In this document: positions 45,145 through 54,900 of the stretch, one piece after another | Layout of the letters: each line of letters begins with the position of its first letter | How positions within the stretch are numbered: the stretch's first letter is position 1 | Assembly: GCA_021773565.1 (NCBI GenBank) | Contig: JAJFJZ010000025.1 | Coordinates: 310,001-374,000 of the forward strand | Direction: 5' to 3' | Source of the DNA: Gammaproteobacteria bacterium | GTDB lineage: Bacteria > Pseudomonadota > Gammaproteobacteria > Pseudomonadales > Azotimanducaceae | Length of the DNA: 64,000 bases | Translations under genes and position numbers: made by a program | The notes under the pieces: model-generated | Told to the model about the DNA's origin: nothing | The model's database searches: none | Seen by the model: the letters and a program-made list of their open reading frames with translations, nothing else

Positions 45145-46431
45145 CTAACGAGACCGCATGGCTAGTACGGGGTCCATACGTAATACCCGCAGTGATGAAA
45201 ACAAGGCTGCAATCTGAATTAGCACCAGCAGTATTATTGGAGAAATAAGGTTAGCTTCGATTGAAAATGCCGGGTACATACGATCGGGCAAGTGGAAGTT
45301 TTTCATTAGCTCTGCACTATCCCCGAGTGGTATGCCAATCTCGCCAAGCACAATCACTGTAATGGCCGCCATTGCAATACCCCCGATAATTCCCAACAGG
45401 CACAACCACAATGCTTCTACTTGAAGCAAGCCAACAATCGGCCAGGGGCGCATACCCAGGGATAATAAAACCCCAAACTCCCGGGTGCGCTCAAATACCA
45501 TCATAATAAATGTATTCACGACACTAAAAACAACCATTATCAGCAGCATCCCATAAAATAGCCGCCCACCTAAGCGGTCTACAGTTATTGCCTGGTCCAA
45601 TTCCGGTAACAGTGATGGCCAATCAAGTACATGCAATGTGGGTAATGTCGTAGCCAATTCCTCTCTAACTTGTGCAATTTGTTCGACATCTCGCGTTTTT
45701 ACGGCCAATACATGGGCTTCATCATCCAGCTCAAAGGCCTGTTGAAAGGTTGAGATAGGAATCTGGATCACGGCACGGTCTACTTCTGTTTGGCCGCTTG
45801 AAAATATTCCACTTACGATTAGCACCAGAGTGGCAACCCCTCCGCGTTTCTGGCTGCCCAACAATACCAGTTCGTCACCCACACTCAATCCAAGGTTGCG
45901 CGCCAACACCTGTCCTATAAATGCTTCTTCACGAAAACCGGAGCTTTCGTTCAAGGCTCCGGGATCCGATTCGGGGCTCAGATACGCCCCGCTGACCAAA
46001 AACCCGGGTAGGCTTGAAAGCGCTAATTCAGCTTCAGGAAGCACGCCCACCAACTGTGCGCCTACACTACGCTCCCCGGCAGAAGCCAGGATGTAACCCA
46101 GGGCACGGGGCGCAGCCTCTATCACATTGGTGTTAGCTAATACCTGCGCCCTCACAGAGGCAGCATTGGAGAATGTTGTCTCCATGCGGGGATCCTCAGA
46201 GTACCCCGGTGCCTGAACCTGAATGTGGCCGGTGAGAAATCCGGTGGCATTTTCGGTCATTACCACATAACTGCCCGTTTGCAGCGACATAAAAAACACC
46301 GTGAGAAAAATTGCGAAGGCAATCGCTCCACCTACCAACCAGGTACGCCGCCGATTTCTCCCCAGATTACGCCATGCTATAGCTAATACCAGCGGCACCG
46401 TGCGAGCAATTGAGCGGTCCGGGTCAGGCAT
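45145..46431 (-). CDS. FtsX-like ABC permease, LolC/E type (third of three)
   Basis: 428 residues, same family: A-I-A-W-R-N-L-G-R-N-R-R-R-T-W-L-V-G-G, periplasmic domain with E-N-A-T-G-F-L-T-G-H-I-Q-V-Q-A-P-G-Y, coupling motif R-T-R-E-F-G-V-L-L-S-L-G-M-R-P-W, end D-P-V-L-A-M-R-S-R. It has about 20 extra N-terminal residues with respect to its paralogue. The ATG lies two bases beyond the stop of the LolA-like gene, and the next permease begins four bases after its stop, so these genes form one tightly packed transcript. Confidence 0.92.
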   Translation of the reverse strand: MPDPDRSIARTVPLVLAIAWRNLGRNRRRTWLVGGAIAFAIFLTVFFMSLQTGSYVVMTENATGFLTGHIQVQAPGYSEDPRMETTFSNAASVRAQVLANTNVIEAAPRALGYILASAGERSVGAQLVGVLPEAELALSSLPGFLVSGAYLSPESDPGALNESSGFREEAFIGQVLARNLGLSVGDELVLLGSQKRGGVATLVLIVSGIFSSGQTEVDRAVIQIPISTFQQAFELDDEAHVLAVKTRDVEQIAQVREELATTLPTLHVLDWPSLLPELDQAITVDRLGGRLFYGMLLIMVVFSVVNTFIMMVFERTREFGVLLSLGMRPWPIVGLLQVEALWLCLLGIIGGIAMAAITVIVLGEIGIPLGDSAELMKNFHLPDRMYPAFSIEANLISPIILLVLIQIAALFSSLRVLRMDPVLAMRSR

Positions 46432-46433
46432 AC

Positions 46434-47273
46434 TTACTTACCCGATTTGAGGGAAAACAGGGTGAACAAATTGTCACTCAATTCCAGATTAAACTCGGCA
46501 TTCACATAATCCAGCTGGGTCCAGCGTTCGGGTTCTTCTACCTTGTACATGCGCATTCGTGTTCCAAACACCCGGCCACCCAATTCACCCACTTCCAGAA
46601 TTTCCATTCGCTTGTACGGTTGCATATCCTGATCAAAAAAAGTTTGTTCAAGAAGAACGAAATCATCCCGAATAACAATTTCTTCCTTGCCCCACACCAC
46701 TGGCGCATTCTCTTTCGGTATGGCCATTATGGTGTAGATTGTGTGTGCATCTTCATGGCGCGTATCTTTAATACTCAGGTCATATTCATGCAGCAGATTG
46801 TCAGTACGGGACAAATCGTTGTAGGAAAAATCGGAACCCGCCCAGCTCTGCGACATCAGACTGAACGGCAGACGAATAACCCGGTTCAGCTTGGGTGTAT
46901 AGGTCCATACTTTTTCTGCCAGTTTTAATGTGGCATTACCCGCATCTTTAGCGGGCGCTGAAAATCGCACCAATGCATTCGCACGGCCCTCAGTCCAGCT
47001 CTTAAGTTGCGAGGATCGCTCCCAGTCGGGCCGGTGTATCACCATCTTTAACTCAACGAAACTGGACAGACCTCGCGTCTGATCAATTGCAGCAGCTATC
47101 AGGGAATGCGCGTCTACCGGACTGGCGGTCACTGTACCAGGGTTCCCGGATTTATCAGCGTCTGTCGCTTGCAGGTTTACGGTAAGGAACAAGGGGCATA
47201 CAAAACAGAACAGGCAAAGGGTGTACAACAGTTTGTCACCGCGGGCTGTTTGAATACTTAAACTTCGTACCAC
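46434..47273 (-). CDS. LolA-like outer-membrane lipoprotein-sorting family protein
   Basis: 279 residues with a signal peptide (LLYTLCLFCFVCPLFLTVNLQA). The mature part belongs to the COG2834/LolA-like group: L-K-M-V-I-H-R-P-D-W-E-R, A-L-V-R-F-S-A-P-A-K-D-A-G-N-A-T-L-K, V-W-T-Y-T-P-K-L-N-R-V-I-R-L-P, S-Q-S-W-A-G-S-D-F-S-Y-N-D-L-S, D-Q-D-M-Q-P-Y-K-R-M-E. The fold is an open beta-barrel that binds lipid or lipid anchors. First gene of the operon; start GTG preceded by AAGGGG. Clearly different from housekeeping LolA. Likely shuttles a lipidic cargo across the periplasm (inference). Confidence 0.9.
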   Translation of the reverse strand: MVRSLSIQTARGDKLLYTLCLFCFVCPLFLTVNLQATDADKSGNPGTVTASPVDAHSLIAAAIDQTRGLSSFVELKMVIHRPDWERSSQLKSWTEGRANALVRFSAPAKDAGNATLKLAEKVWTYTPKLNRVIRLPFSLMSQSWAGSDFSYNDLSRTDNLLHEYDLSIKDTRHEDAHTIYTIMAIPKENAPVVWGKEEIVIRDDFVLLEQTFFDQDMQPYKRMEILEVGELGGRVFGTRMRMYKVEEPERWTQLDYVNAEFNLELSDNLFTLFSLKSGK

Positions 47274-47286
47274 TTTTCACCCCTTA

Positions 47287-47336
47287 TTGATAAAATATTT
47301 TATACGCTATAATATTAGACTCTGTCAAATATTATA
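47287..47336. promoter_or_regulatory. Promoter and palindromic operator candidates between the Lol-like operon and the TetR gene
   Basis: The 78-base gap between divergent starts holds TTGATA (47287-47292) and TATAAT (47308-47313) on the plus strand, 15 bases apart; a perfect palindrome ATAAAATATTTTAT (47290-47303); and a perfect inverted repeat TATAATATT (47308-47316) / AATATTATA (47328-47336) with an 11-base spacer. The second repeat covers the -10 box, so a TetR dimer bound there could block the regulator's own promoter and affect the operon. Confidence 0.55.
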
Positions 47337-47351
47337 CACCCTGGATTTAGC

Positions 47352-47960
47352 TTGTCACTACGCGCCAGAAAAAAACAACAGGCCAGAAACGATATCCTGA
47401 ACGCTGCCGAAAAGCTGATTAAGCAAAGGGGCTACTCGGACACTACCATGAAGGACATCGCCGAGGTGGCAAACATGTCCTACCAAACGTTATACAACTA
47501 CTTTCCAACCAAATCGACCATTGTACAATCCATGTTGCTCAAGGATGTGGTTGTGGCAGCAGCCAGGGCCGAAGCGCTCATTAACAACTACGTGAGTGAT
47601 CCAATTGGCCTCATTAATGCGGGTGCAAAAATTCAGCTGGATATGGTCTCAAGCCGTGATCGGCATCTATGGAGAGAGTTTGTTGCCGAATACATGGTTA
47701 ACTCCCAGGATATGGCGGAAGCGGTTGAACATACCGACCTCAGCGCACATGCTCGAATAGAACGCGCCCTGAAAGTAACTCAACAAGCCGGTCATTTGAA
47801 AACCAGCGTAGACGTGGTGGTGATGGCAAATATAATCTATAACACCACCGAAATGGCTTTTTTGGCCTACATCATGCGCCCTGACCTAAAGCGTGCAGAC
47901 ATGTTACAGGCGTTTGAGAAGGAAATTTCACTCATAATTTCGCCTTACCTCACCAGCTAG
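47352..47960 (+). CDS. TetR/AcrR family transcriptional regulator
   Basis: 202 residues starting at TTG. The N-terminal helix-turn-helix (about 31-54: T-T-M-K-D-I-A-E-V-A-N-M-S-Y-Q-T-L-Y-N-Y-F-P-T-K) is standard; the C-terminal ligand-binding domain follows (T-E-M-A-F-L-A-Y-I-M-R-P-D). Divergent from the Lol-like operon with palindromes between, so it most likely represses that operon and itself, released by a hydrophobic ligand such as a fatty acid or acyl-CoA (inference). It is separated from the thiolase gene by 115 bases. Confidence 0.93.
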   Translation: MSLRARKKQQARNDILNAAEKLIKQRGYSDTTMKDIAEVANMSYQTLYNYFPTKSTIVQSMLLKDVVVAAARAEALINNYVSDPIGLINAGAKIQLDMVSSRDRHLWREFVAEYMVNSQDMAEAVEHTDLSAHARIERALKVTQQAGHLKTSVDVVVMANIIYNTTEMAFLAYIMRPDLKRADMLQAFEKEISLIISPYLTS

Positions 47961-48075
47961 ATCGTCAATAGCTGCGGGCAAAATGAATTACACTAATTAA
48001 GTGGACCTGACCCCTTTTTTGTTCTTTAATTCACATGACTTACAGATTCGAACAACAAGATACGAGGAAATTGGC

Positions 48076-49242
48076 ATGGCAGAAGCATATATAGTTGCAG
48101 CGGCACGCACCGCGGGTGGGCGTAGAGACGGCCGTCTTAAAGATTGGCATCCGGCAGCACTATCAGGTCAGACCCTGGATGCCCTACTCGACCGAACCGG
48201 CGCAGATCCAGAGTTGGTGGAAGATGTAATTATGGGCTGTGTAGGCCAGGCTGGTGAACAGAGCGTTAATATTGCGCGAAATTGTGTGCTGTCCTCGCGT
48301 ATGCCAGAGAGCGTTCCTGCAACCAGTGTCGATCGTCAATGCGGCTCTTCACAACAGGCCTTGCACTTCGCGGCCCAGGCTGTCATGTCCGGCACCATGA
48401 ACTGCGTTATCGCCGCAGGCGTTGAGAGCATGACCCGTGTTCCCATGGGTTTGCCTACCATTCTTGCCCTGAAAGCAGGATTTGGTATGCCTTACGGACC
48501 CGTCATGGAAAAACGCTATCCCGATATCAAGTTCAGCCAGTTTACCGGGGCGGAAATGATGGCCAAAAAATATGGCTTGAGCCGAGAAGAACTGGATGCC
48601 TATGCATTTGGCAGTCACCAAAAAGCCATCAAAGCTACCCGGAGTGGCGCTTTCGATAAGGAAATTGTGCCCGTTAAAGTGTCCGGGGATGCTGACGGAA
48701 TGCATACAGTAGACGAAGGAATTCGCTTTGATGCCAGCCTGGAAGGCATATCCAAGGTTAAATCCATCGCAGAAGACGGTTGGCTAACTGCCGCATCGTC
48801 CAGCCAGATATGTGATGGCGCATCCGCAGTCATGGTAGTAAACGAGCAAGGCTTAAAGGATTTAGGCGTTGAACCTCTGGCTCGCATTCACCAGCTTACC
48901 GTTTTGGGACATGACCCGGTGATAATGTTGGAGGCACCGCTACCCGCAACCAAAAAAGCACTGGATCGTGCCGGAATGTCGATCAACGACATAGACCTGT
49001 TTGAGGTAAACGAAGCCTTCGCATCGGTTCCGCTTGCATGGCTAAAGGAACTAAATGCAGATCCCGATCGCTTAAATTGCAATGGTGGCGCAATAGCCCT
49101 GGGGCATCCGCTGGGCGCATCCGGCACCAAACTTATGAGCACGCTGGTACATGCCCTGCACACACAGGATAAAAAATGGGGCCTGCAAACCATGTGTGAA
49201 GGTGGTGGTTTGGCAAACGTAACTATCATAGAGCGCTGTTAG
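48076..49242 (+). CDS. Acetyl-CoA acetyltransferase (thiolase)
   Basis: About 388 residues from the ATG at 48076, preceded by GAGGA; the frame from 48001 is an extension through a repeat-like sequence. Nucleophile C89 in D-R-Q-C-G-S-S-Q-Q-A-L, then N-E-A-F-A-S-V-P-L, and the C-terminal G-G-A-I-A-L-G-H-P-L-G-A-S-G (His) and C-E-G-G-G-L-A-N (Cys). Cleaves 3-ketoacyl-CoA or condenses acetyl-CoA in the cytoplasm. Near relatives act in fatty acid or steroid degradation; no hydratase/dehydrogenase partner is adjacent. Confidence 0.94.
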   Translation: MAEAYIVAAARTAGGRRDGRLKDWHPAALSGQTLDALLDRTGADPELVEDVIMGCVGQAGEQSVNIARNCVLSSRMPESVPATSVDRQCGSSQQALHFAAQAVMSGTMNCVIAAGVESMTRVPMGLPTILALKAGFGMPYGPVMEKRYPDIKFSQFTGAEMMAKKYGLSREELDAYAFGSHQKAIKATRSGAFDKEIVPVKVSGDADGMHTVDEGIRFDASLEGISKVKSIAEDGWLTAASSSQICDGASAVMVVNEQGLKDLGVEPLARIHQLTVLGHDPVIMLEAPLPATKKALDRAGMSINDIDLFEVNEAFASVPLAWLKELNADPDRLNCNGGAIALGHPLGASGTKLMSTLVHALHTQDKKWGLQTMCEGGGLANVTIIERC

Positions 49243-49366
49243 CGTCCCACGCAGTTCTGGAAGCCTGGGTTAATTATCGTATGCAAAGCGCGGTAATTAT
49301 TCAGGGCTTATTAAACTGTTATGCTATCTGTTCGTTCCTGTACAGTAATTCGGATATTACAGTTCC

Positions 49367-51454
49367 ATGACAGACAAGCCCCTAGCACAAAAAACAAACG
49401 CGCCGGTCGCCGAGCGCAGAACACACTCCATAAGCCATCACGGCCATACGCTTAACGACCCTTACGCCTGGTTGCAGGACGCCAACTATCCGGAGGTTAA
49501 TGACCCGGACATACTTGCGTATCTCAAAGCCGAAAACAGCTATTTTGATGGCCACATGGCTAAACACCACAATGAGATCGAGAGTTTGTTCGACGAAATG
49601 AAAGCGCGGCAAAAGCTGGACGATGAATCCGTGCCATACCGGGAAGCTAACACATATTATCAGTGGGCCTATAATCAGGAGGCACAGTACCGCACCTGGT
49701 ACCGATGGAAGGAGGGGGAAGAACAAACTAAAGAAGTATTCCTTGATGAAAACCAACTCGCAGAAGGTCTTGAATACTTTCGCTTAGGTGGCTATGACAT
49801 AAGTAACAATGGCAAATTCCTTGCCTGGAGTGACGATACTGATGGATCCGAGAGGTTCAACATCTCCTTTAAAAACCTCGAATCCGGAATTGTGTTGCAG
49901 GATAAAATTCCAGCCACCATTGGCAGCCCTATCTGGGCAAAAGACAATCAAACACTGTACTACGTAGTAGTGAACAAAAACTGGCGACCCTATCAGGTGC
50001 GCTCGCATGTTCTGGGTGATGTCATTGAGAACGATAAGGTAATTTATACCGAACACGACGAAGCCTTTTTTGTTGGCATTTCACTCAGCCAATCAGAGAA
50101 ATATTTGTTTATCTCGTGCGGGGATCACGTGACCAGCGAAATACATTACCTGGATCTGCATCAAACCGACCAGGTCTTGCAAAGGATAAGTCCGCGGCGT
50201 ACCAATCACGAATATAGCGTAGACCATGGAGACGGATTTTTTTTCATAACAACAAACAAAACCCAGAAGAATTTTTCTGTAATGTATGTAGAGGACAACA
50301 ATCCTGATGAGCCAAACTGGCAGCCCCTGGTGGACGGGAATGCGCACCTCTATATTCGAGGATTTCTGCCACTGAAAAAGCATCTGGTGGTACAGGAGCG
50401 TATTGATGGGCTGGACGCAATCAGAATTCTGTCTGGTGAAGTTTCCTGTAACATGGATGAATACTACATCCAGTTTCCCGAAGCTGCATACAGGGCAGAG
50501 TTAGGTACTAACGCAGAATTCGAAAGTGATGTGCTTCGTATCTCTTACGAGTCTATGGTTACGCCCCCTACCGTGCTGGAATATCACTTTGCCAGCACAG
50601 CGCTTGAAGTGCGTAAAACACTTGAAATTCCCTCCGGCTATTCAGCTGATGCCTACTCGACAGAGCGCTTGATGATCGAAGCGAGAGACGGTGTGCAGGT
50701 TCCTGTATCCATAGTTTATCCCAGGGAATTTAAACGTGATGGCAGTCATCCGCTCTATCTTTATTCATACGGGGCGTACGGCTATGCCGTGCCACCCGGA
50801 TTTTCCACAACCCGTCTGTCTTTGCTCAACCGCGGTTTTGCTTTTGCCATAGCGCACATCCGGGGTGGTGACGATCTTGGCTATCAGTGGTACGAAGATG
50901 GCAAGCTTGATAAGCGCACAAACACCTTCAACGACTTTGTTGATGTTGCACGGGGACTGATCGAACGCAAGTACACAAGTAGTGGGAAGATCGCGATAGC
51001 AGGCGGCAGCGCCGGTGGGGAACTTGTGGGTGCAGTAACCAACCAGGCTCCGGAATTATGGGGCGCGGTAGTTGCTCACGTACCTTTTGTGGATGTTCTG
51101 AATACCATGTTGAACCAGGATTTACCGCTAACTCCGCTGGAATGGCCGGAATGGGGAAACCCGCTGGAGGACAAAACGGCCTTTGAACATCTTCTGTCCT
51201 ATTCGCCTTACGAACAGATAGAATCGAAGGATTATCCGCCGATGATGGTTACGGCAGGGTTAAACGATCCACGGGTAACCTACTGGGAGCCTGCCAAATA
51301 CGTGGCGCGTTTGCGGCATGAAAAAACTGACCAGAACCTGCTTTTGTTAAAAACCAACATGGGTGCCGGGCACGGTGGGAAGTCAGGCCGTTTTGATTCT
51401 CTTTATGAAACAGCCGAGGAGTTCGTATTTATTCTGGATGCGCTGGCTACCTAG
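49367..51454 (+). CDS. ptrB: Oligopeptidase B (protease II), S9A family
   Basis: 695 residues (E. coli PtrB 686). N-terminal seven-bladed propeller begins H-G-H-T-L-N-D-P-Y-A-W-L; C-terminal alpha/beta-hydrolase domain with catalytic Ser548 in G-G-S-A-G-G-E-L-V-G, Asp634 in G-L-N-D-P-R-V, and His669 in G-A-G-H-G-G-K-S-G-R-F. Further PtrB landmarks are Y-S-Y-G-A-Y-G-Y and A-H-I-R-G-G-D-D-L-G-Y-Q-W-Y-E-D-G-K. Cytosolic; cuts short peptides after Arg or Lys. The usual G-E-L-G/M-G following the Ser is close to family consensus. Confidence 0.96.
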   Translation: MTDKPLAQKTNAPVAERRTHSISHHGHTLNDPYAWLQDANYPEVNDPDILAYLKAENSYFDGHMAKHHNEIESLFDEMKARQKLDDESVPYREANTYYQWAYNQEAQYRTWYRWKEGEEQTKEVFLDENQLAEGLEYFRLGGYDISNNGKFLAWSDDTDGSERFNISFKNLESGIVLQDKIPATIGSPIWAKDNQTLYYVVVNKNWRPYQVRSHVLGDVIENDKVIYTEHDEAFFVGISLSQSEKYLFISCGDHVTSEIHYLDLHQTDQVLQRISPRRTNHEYSVDHGDGFFFITTNKTQKNFSVMYVEDNNPDEPNWQPLVDGNAHLYIRGFLPLKKHLVVQERIDGLDAIRILSGEVSCNMDEYYIQFPEAAYRAELGTNAEFESDVLRISYESMVTPPTVLEYHFASTALEVRKTLEIPSGYSADAYSTERLMIEARDGVQVPVSIVYPREFKRDGSHPLYLYSYGAYGYAVPPGFSTTRLSLLNRGFAFAIAHIRGGDDLGYQWYEDGKLDKRTNTFNDFVDVARGLIERKYTSSGKIAIAGGSAGGELVGAVTNQAPELWGAVVAHVPFVDVLNTMLNQDLPLTPLEWPEWGNPLEDKTAFEHLLSYSPYEQIESKDYPPMMVTAGLNDPRVTYWEPAKYVARLRHEKTDQNLLLLKTNMGAGHGGKSGRFDSLYETAEEFVFILDALAT

Positions 51455-51461
51455 CGTTTTT

Positions 51462-51701
51462 CTAGATCGCCCTGTGTAAATTTGCACGCTCCAGATGTGC
51501 ACTTCCCATACGCCGTCGAATAATATTCTGTACCAGACCCACGGTCGTCCATCCATGGTCAATTTCCAGGCGACAGCCTTCGCAGTCCAGATGGCCACCG
51601 TCCATTGCTGTATCCAGCAGATCACTATATGGAAGCCTTGTCACGCGTTGACAATTTGTACACTCCAATCCAATCATTGGATCAAGGCCTACGTAGTCCA
51701 T
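51462..51701 (-). CDS. Small zinc-ribbon protein of unknown function
   Basis: 79 residues with two CxxC pairs, L-E-C-T-N-C-Q (about 14-17) and L-D-C-E-G-C-R (about 39-42), predicting one structural zinc. GGAGG stands five bases before the ATG, supporting a real gene despite its size. It ends eight bases from the convergent oligopeptidase B gene and is divergent from lhr. Small zinc-ribbon proteins often bind nucleic acid or protein partners; no family recognised. Confidence 0.7.
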   Translation of the reverse strand: MDYVGLDPMIGLECTNCQRVTRLPYSDLLDTAMDGGHLDCEGCRLEIDHGWTTVGLVQNIIRRRMGSAHLERANLHRAI

Positions 51702-51878
51702 TCTTGCCTCCGTGTTTCCATTGCAGTCACTTTTTGTCCCTCAAAGTCCATTATTGAGATGTTTTTTCGGATTTTTCGATCCGATTTACGCATATATTCC
51801 TTACCTGATATTTCCATGCGAATCTCGTGCCACAAGAGGGGATATATCCGAAAATATTCGGGATAATGAACTGCATCA

Positions 51879-51917
51879 CGCTTTCGATAAACGAAAGCGG
51901 GGGCTTCACAAAAGCCC
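51879..51917 (+). other. Two consecutive perfect hairpins in the lhr leader
   Basis: CGCTTTCG (51879-51886) pairs with CGAAAGCG (51892-51899) over a five-base loop, and GGGCTT (51901-51906) pairs with AAGCCC (51912-51917), also over five bases. Only one base separates them, and the lhr ATG is 24 bases downstream. There is no T-run, so they are not classic terminators; RNA processing or translation control is possible. A direct repeat ACCATGGC flanks the Shine-Dalgarno region. Confidence 0.4.
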
Positions 51918-51940
51918 AACCACCATGGCAAGGTTCTACC

Positions 51941-54900
51941 ATGGCTTTCTCTTCTAAAAACAATTCCGTGTTGACTGAACTATTTCATCCTCAAATCGCT
52001 GCCTGGTTTAAACTTCGATTCGATAAACCTACCGAAGTTCAATCACTTAGCTGGCCTGAAATAGCTAATAGACAACATCTACTGATCACTGCTCCAACGG
52101 GAAGCGGCAAGACGCTTACCGCATTTTTGTGGGCAATTAATCAGTTTATTAGCAAGCAACTGGAAACCGGGACTACACGTGTACTTTATATCTCGCCACT
52201 AAAAGCTCTGAACAATGACATACAACGCAACCTGCTCGAACCGCTGAGCGAATTGCGGCAATGTTTTGATCAAACTGACGACGCCATGGCAGAGATCAAG
52301 GTACAGATTCGTTCCGGGGATACACCTCAGAATGAGCGCCAGCGGATGTTACGAAATCCACCCGAAATATTAATCACTACCCCGGAAAGCCTGAATCTTA
52401 TGCTAACCAACCCCAAAGGCAGGTTGGCATTAAGCGGAGTAAAAACTGTAATTTTTGATGAGATTCACTCGATTGCCGACAATCGACGAGGTGTTCAGTT
52501 AATGGTCTGCGCAGAACGTCTGGCAAACATCGCCGGTGAGTTTCAACGGATTGCGCTATCTGCAACGGTACGACCGCTGGAAAAAATCGCAGCCTTTGTT
52601 GGAGGACAGCAAAAAGCCAACACTCCACGAGTTGTAAAGATTATCGATAGTAAAACCGACAAAAAGCTGGTGATGCGAGTGGTATTTCCACAATCAGCAA
52701 AAGCAGCTCGAAACCAGGGCGTTAAAATTTGGGAGCCCCTGACGGAAAGTTTCCTTCAACATATTGACAGGAACACATCAACGCTTTTTTTCACTAACAA
52801 TCGAGCGTTGGCGGAAAAAATCACCCTTAAAATTAACGCCCATGAGTCAGAACCTGTCGCATACGCTCACCATGGTTCACTGGCTCGAGAAATTAGAACA
52901 CTCGTCGAACACCGATTGAAAGCAGGTGAACTTAAAGCCATCGTCGCGACTAACAGTCTGGAAATGGGAATAGATATCGGCACACTGGACGAGGTAGTAC
53001 TGGTACAGTCCCCACCTTCCATCGCCTCAACGGTTCAACGTATCGGACGTGCCGGGCATGGCGTGGGGGAAACCAGTCGGGGTACGCTTTATCCTACTCA
53101 CCCGCAGGATTTTGTAGAAGCTGCTGCGCTTACTCGCGCAGTACTCGACAGGGACATCGAACCGATCAAACCCCTGGAAAATGCACTGGATGTACTCGCG
53201 CAGACAATTGTGTCCATGACGGCAACGGAAATCTGGGACAAAAACGCTTTATTCGAGCTGGTTACCCGCAGTTATTGTTATCGAACGCTGGCTTTTGAAG
53301 TGTATAGCCTGGTGGTAGACATGCTTGCAGGAAGATACCAACAAAGCCGGATTCGTAATCTCAAGCCACGAATTGAATTTGACCGTATCAACAATTCCCT
53401 GGATGCCAACAAGGCTGCACTATTTGCCTTGTACAATTCAGGAGGCACCATTCCCGACCGTGGATACTATAAATTACGCCACGTTGATTCGGGTGCGCTC
53501 ATCGGTGAACTGGATGAGGAGTTTGTCTGGGAAGCCCGGGTTGGCCAAAATTTTACGCTCGGTACCCAGCACTGGCGGATAAATCGCATCACCCACAACG
53601 ACGTTCTGGTAAGCCAATCTGCCAGTAAAACGACACCACCACCGTTCTGGAAGTCGGAAGGCCTTAACCGCAATTTCCATCTTTCCAATTTGATCGGAAT
53701 TTTTCTCAGCGACAGTAATCAACTGCTCCAACAACACGGAGAAAGCAAACTCCATGCAAAACTGGTGGAAACACATGGCTTTGACGAAGGCGCCGCTGAA
53801 GAACTTACAGAATACTTGTCTGCCCAGCGTGCGTTCACCAATACCGGGCTGCCACATAGAAATCACTTACTGCTCGAACATGTAAAAGCTGGTCCGGGTG
53901 GCTACCACGGTCCGGATCACGAACAACAACTTGTTTTTCACACCTTATGGGGCGGCACATTAAATCAGCCATTTGCCCTGGCGCTCTCTGCCGCGTACGA
54001 ACGCCACTTTAGCCATCGTCCCGATATTCATGCAGACAATAACGCCGTGGTCATACAGGTAAAGCACAGTATCGACCCGGACCTTTTTCTGAGTCTGGTC
54101 ACGCCGGAAAACCTTGAAGAACTGTTACGGGAATCCCTGGAAAATTCCGGCTTTTTTGGCGCACGATTCAGGGAATGTTCCGCCCGCGCGCTGTTACTCA
54201 CACGGCAGAAATTTAATCAGCGCTTACCACTTTGGATGAGCCGCCTGCAGGCAAAAAACATGATGGACGCCGTTAAAGCTTATCCGGATTTTCCCATTCT
54301 ACTGGAAACGTGGCGCACCTGCCTGCAGGACGAGTTTGATCTTGAACAACTCAAAAATATGCTCGCGGAACTTCGTAATGGCGAAATTACCTGTACCCAA
54401 ATATGCACCGACAGACCAAGCCCGTTCGCGGCTAACATCAGCTGGAACCAGATCAATAGCCAGTACATGTATGCCGATGATAGTCCACAAACTCCCGGCG
54501 TAAGCGCGCTCACTGATGAACTGCTGCGCTCTGCAGCCTTTGGCCAGGCGGCACAGATTGTATTGTCGGATGCGGTGATAAAGGAGTTTGAGGAAAAGCG
54601 TCAGCGTTTGTACACCGGGTATGCTCCACAGAGCCTTTCCGACCTGGAAGCGTGGACCAGGGAGCGCGTCTGTATTCCGCAGCTGGAGTGGTTTGCGCTG
54701 TGTAATAGACTAACAGAAGGGCTTCAGGCTGAATTTGAAGGCAGTGATCGACTGGTCTGGATTGGCAGTGGCTTAAACCGGTGGTACATCCATCTGGAGA
54801 ACCTGGCGGTTATCAATCGACTATGGCTGGACACCGGGGATTCCCACCGCTTTTCCGACACCAGAACCGCTGCTGAATTACTTGGCGAGTTTCTGGTTTT

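Noticed and set aside
51689-51931. 80-codon minus-strand reading frame upstream of the zinc-ribbon gene
   Set aside because: It lies across the divergent leader with its hairpins and overlaps both real starts; no ribosome-binding site or family features.
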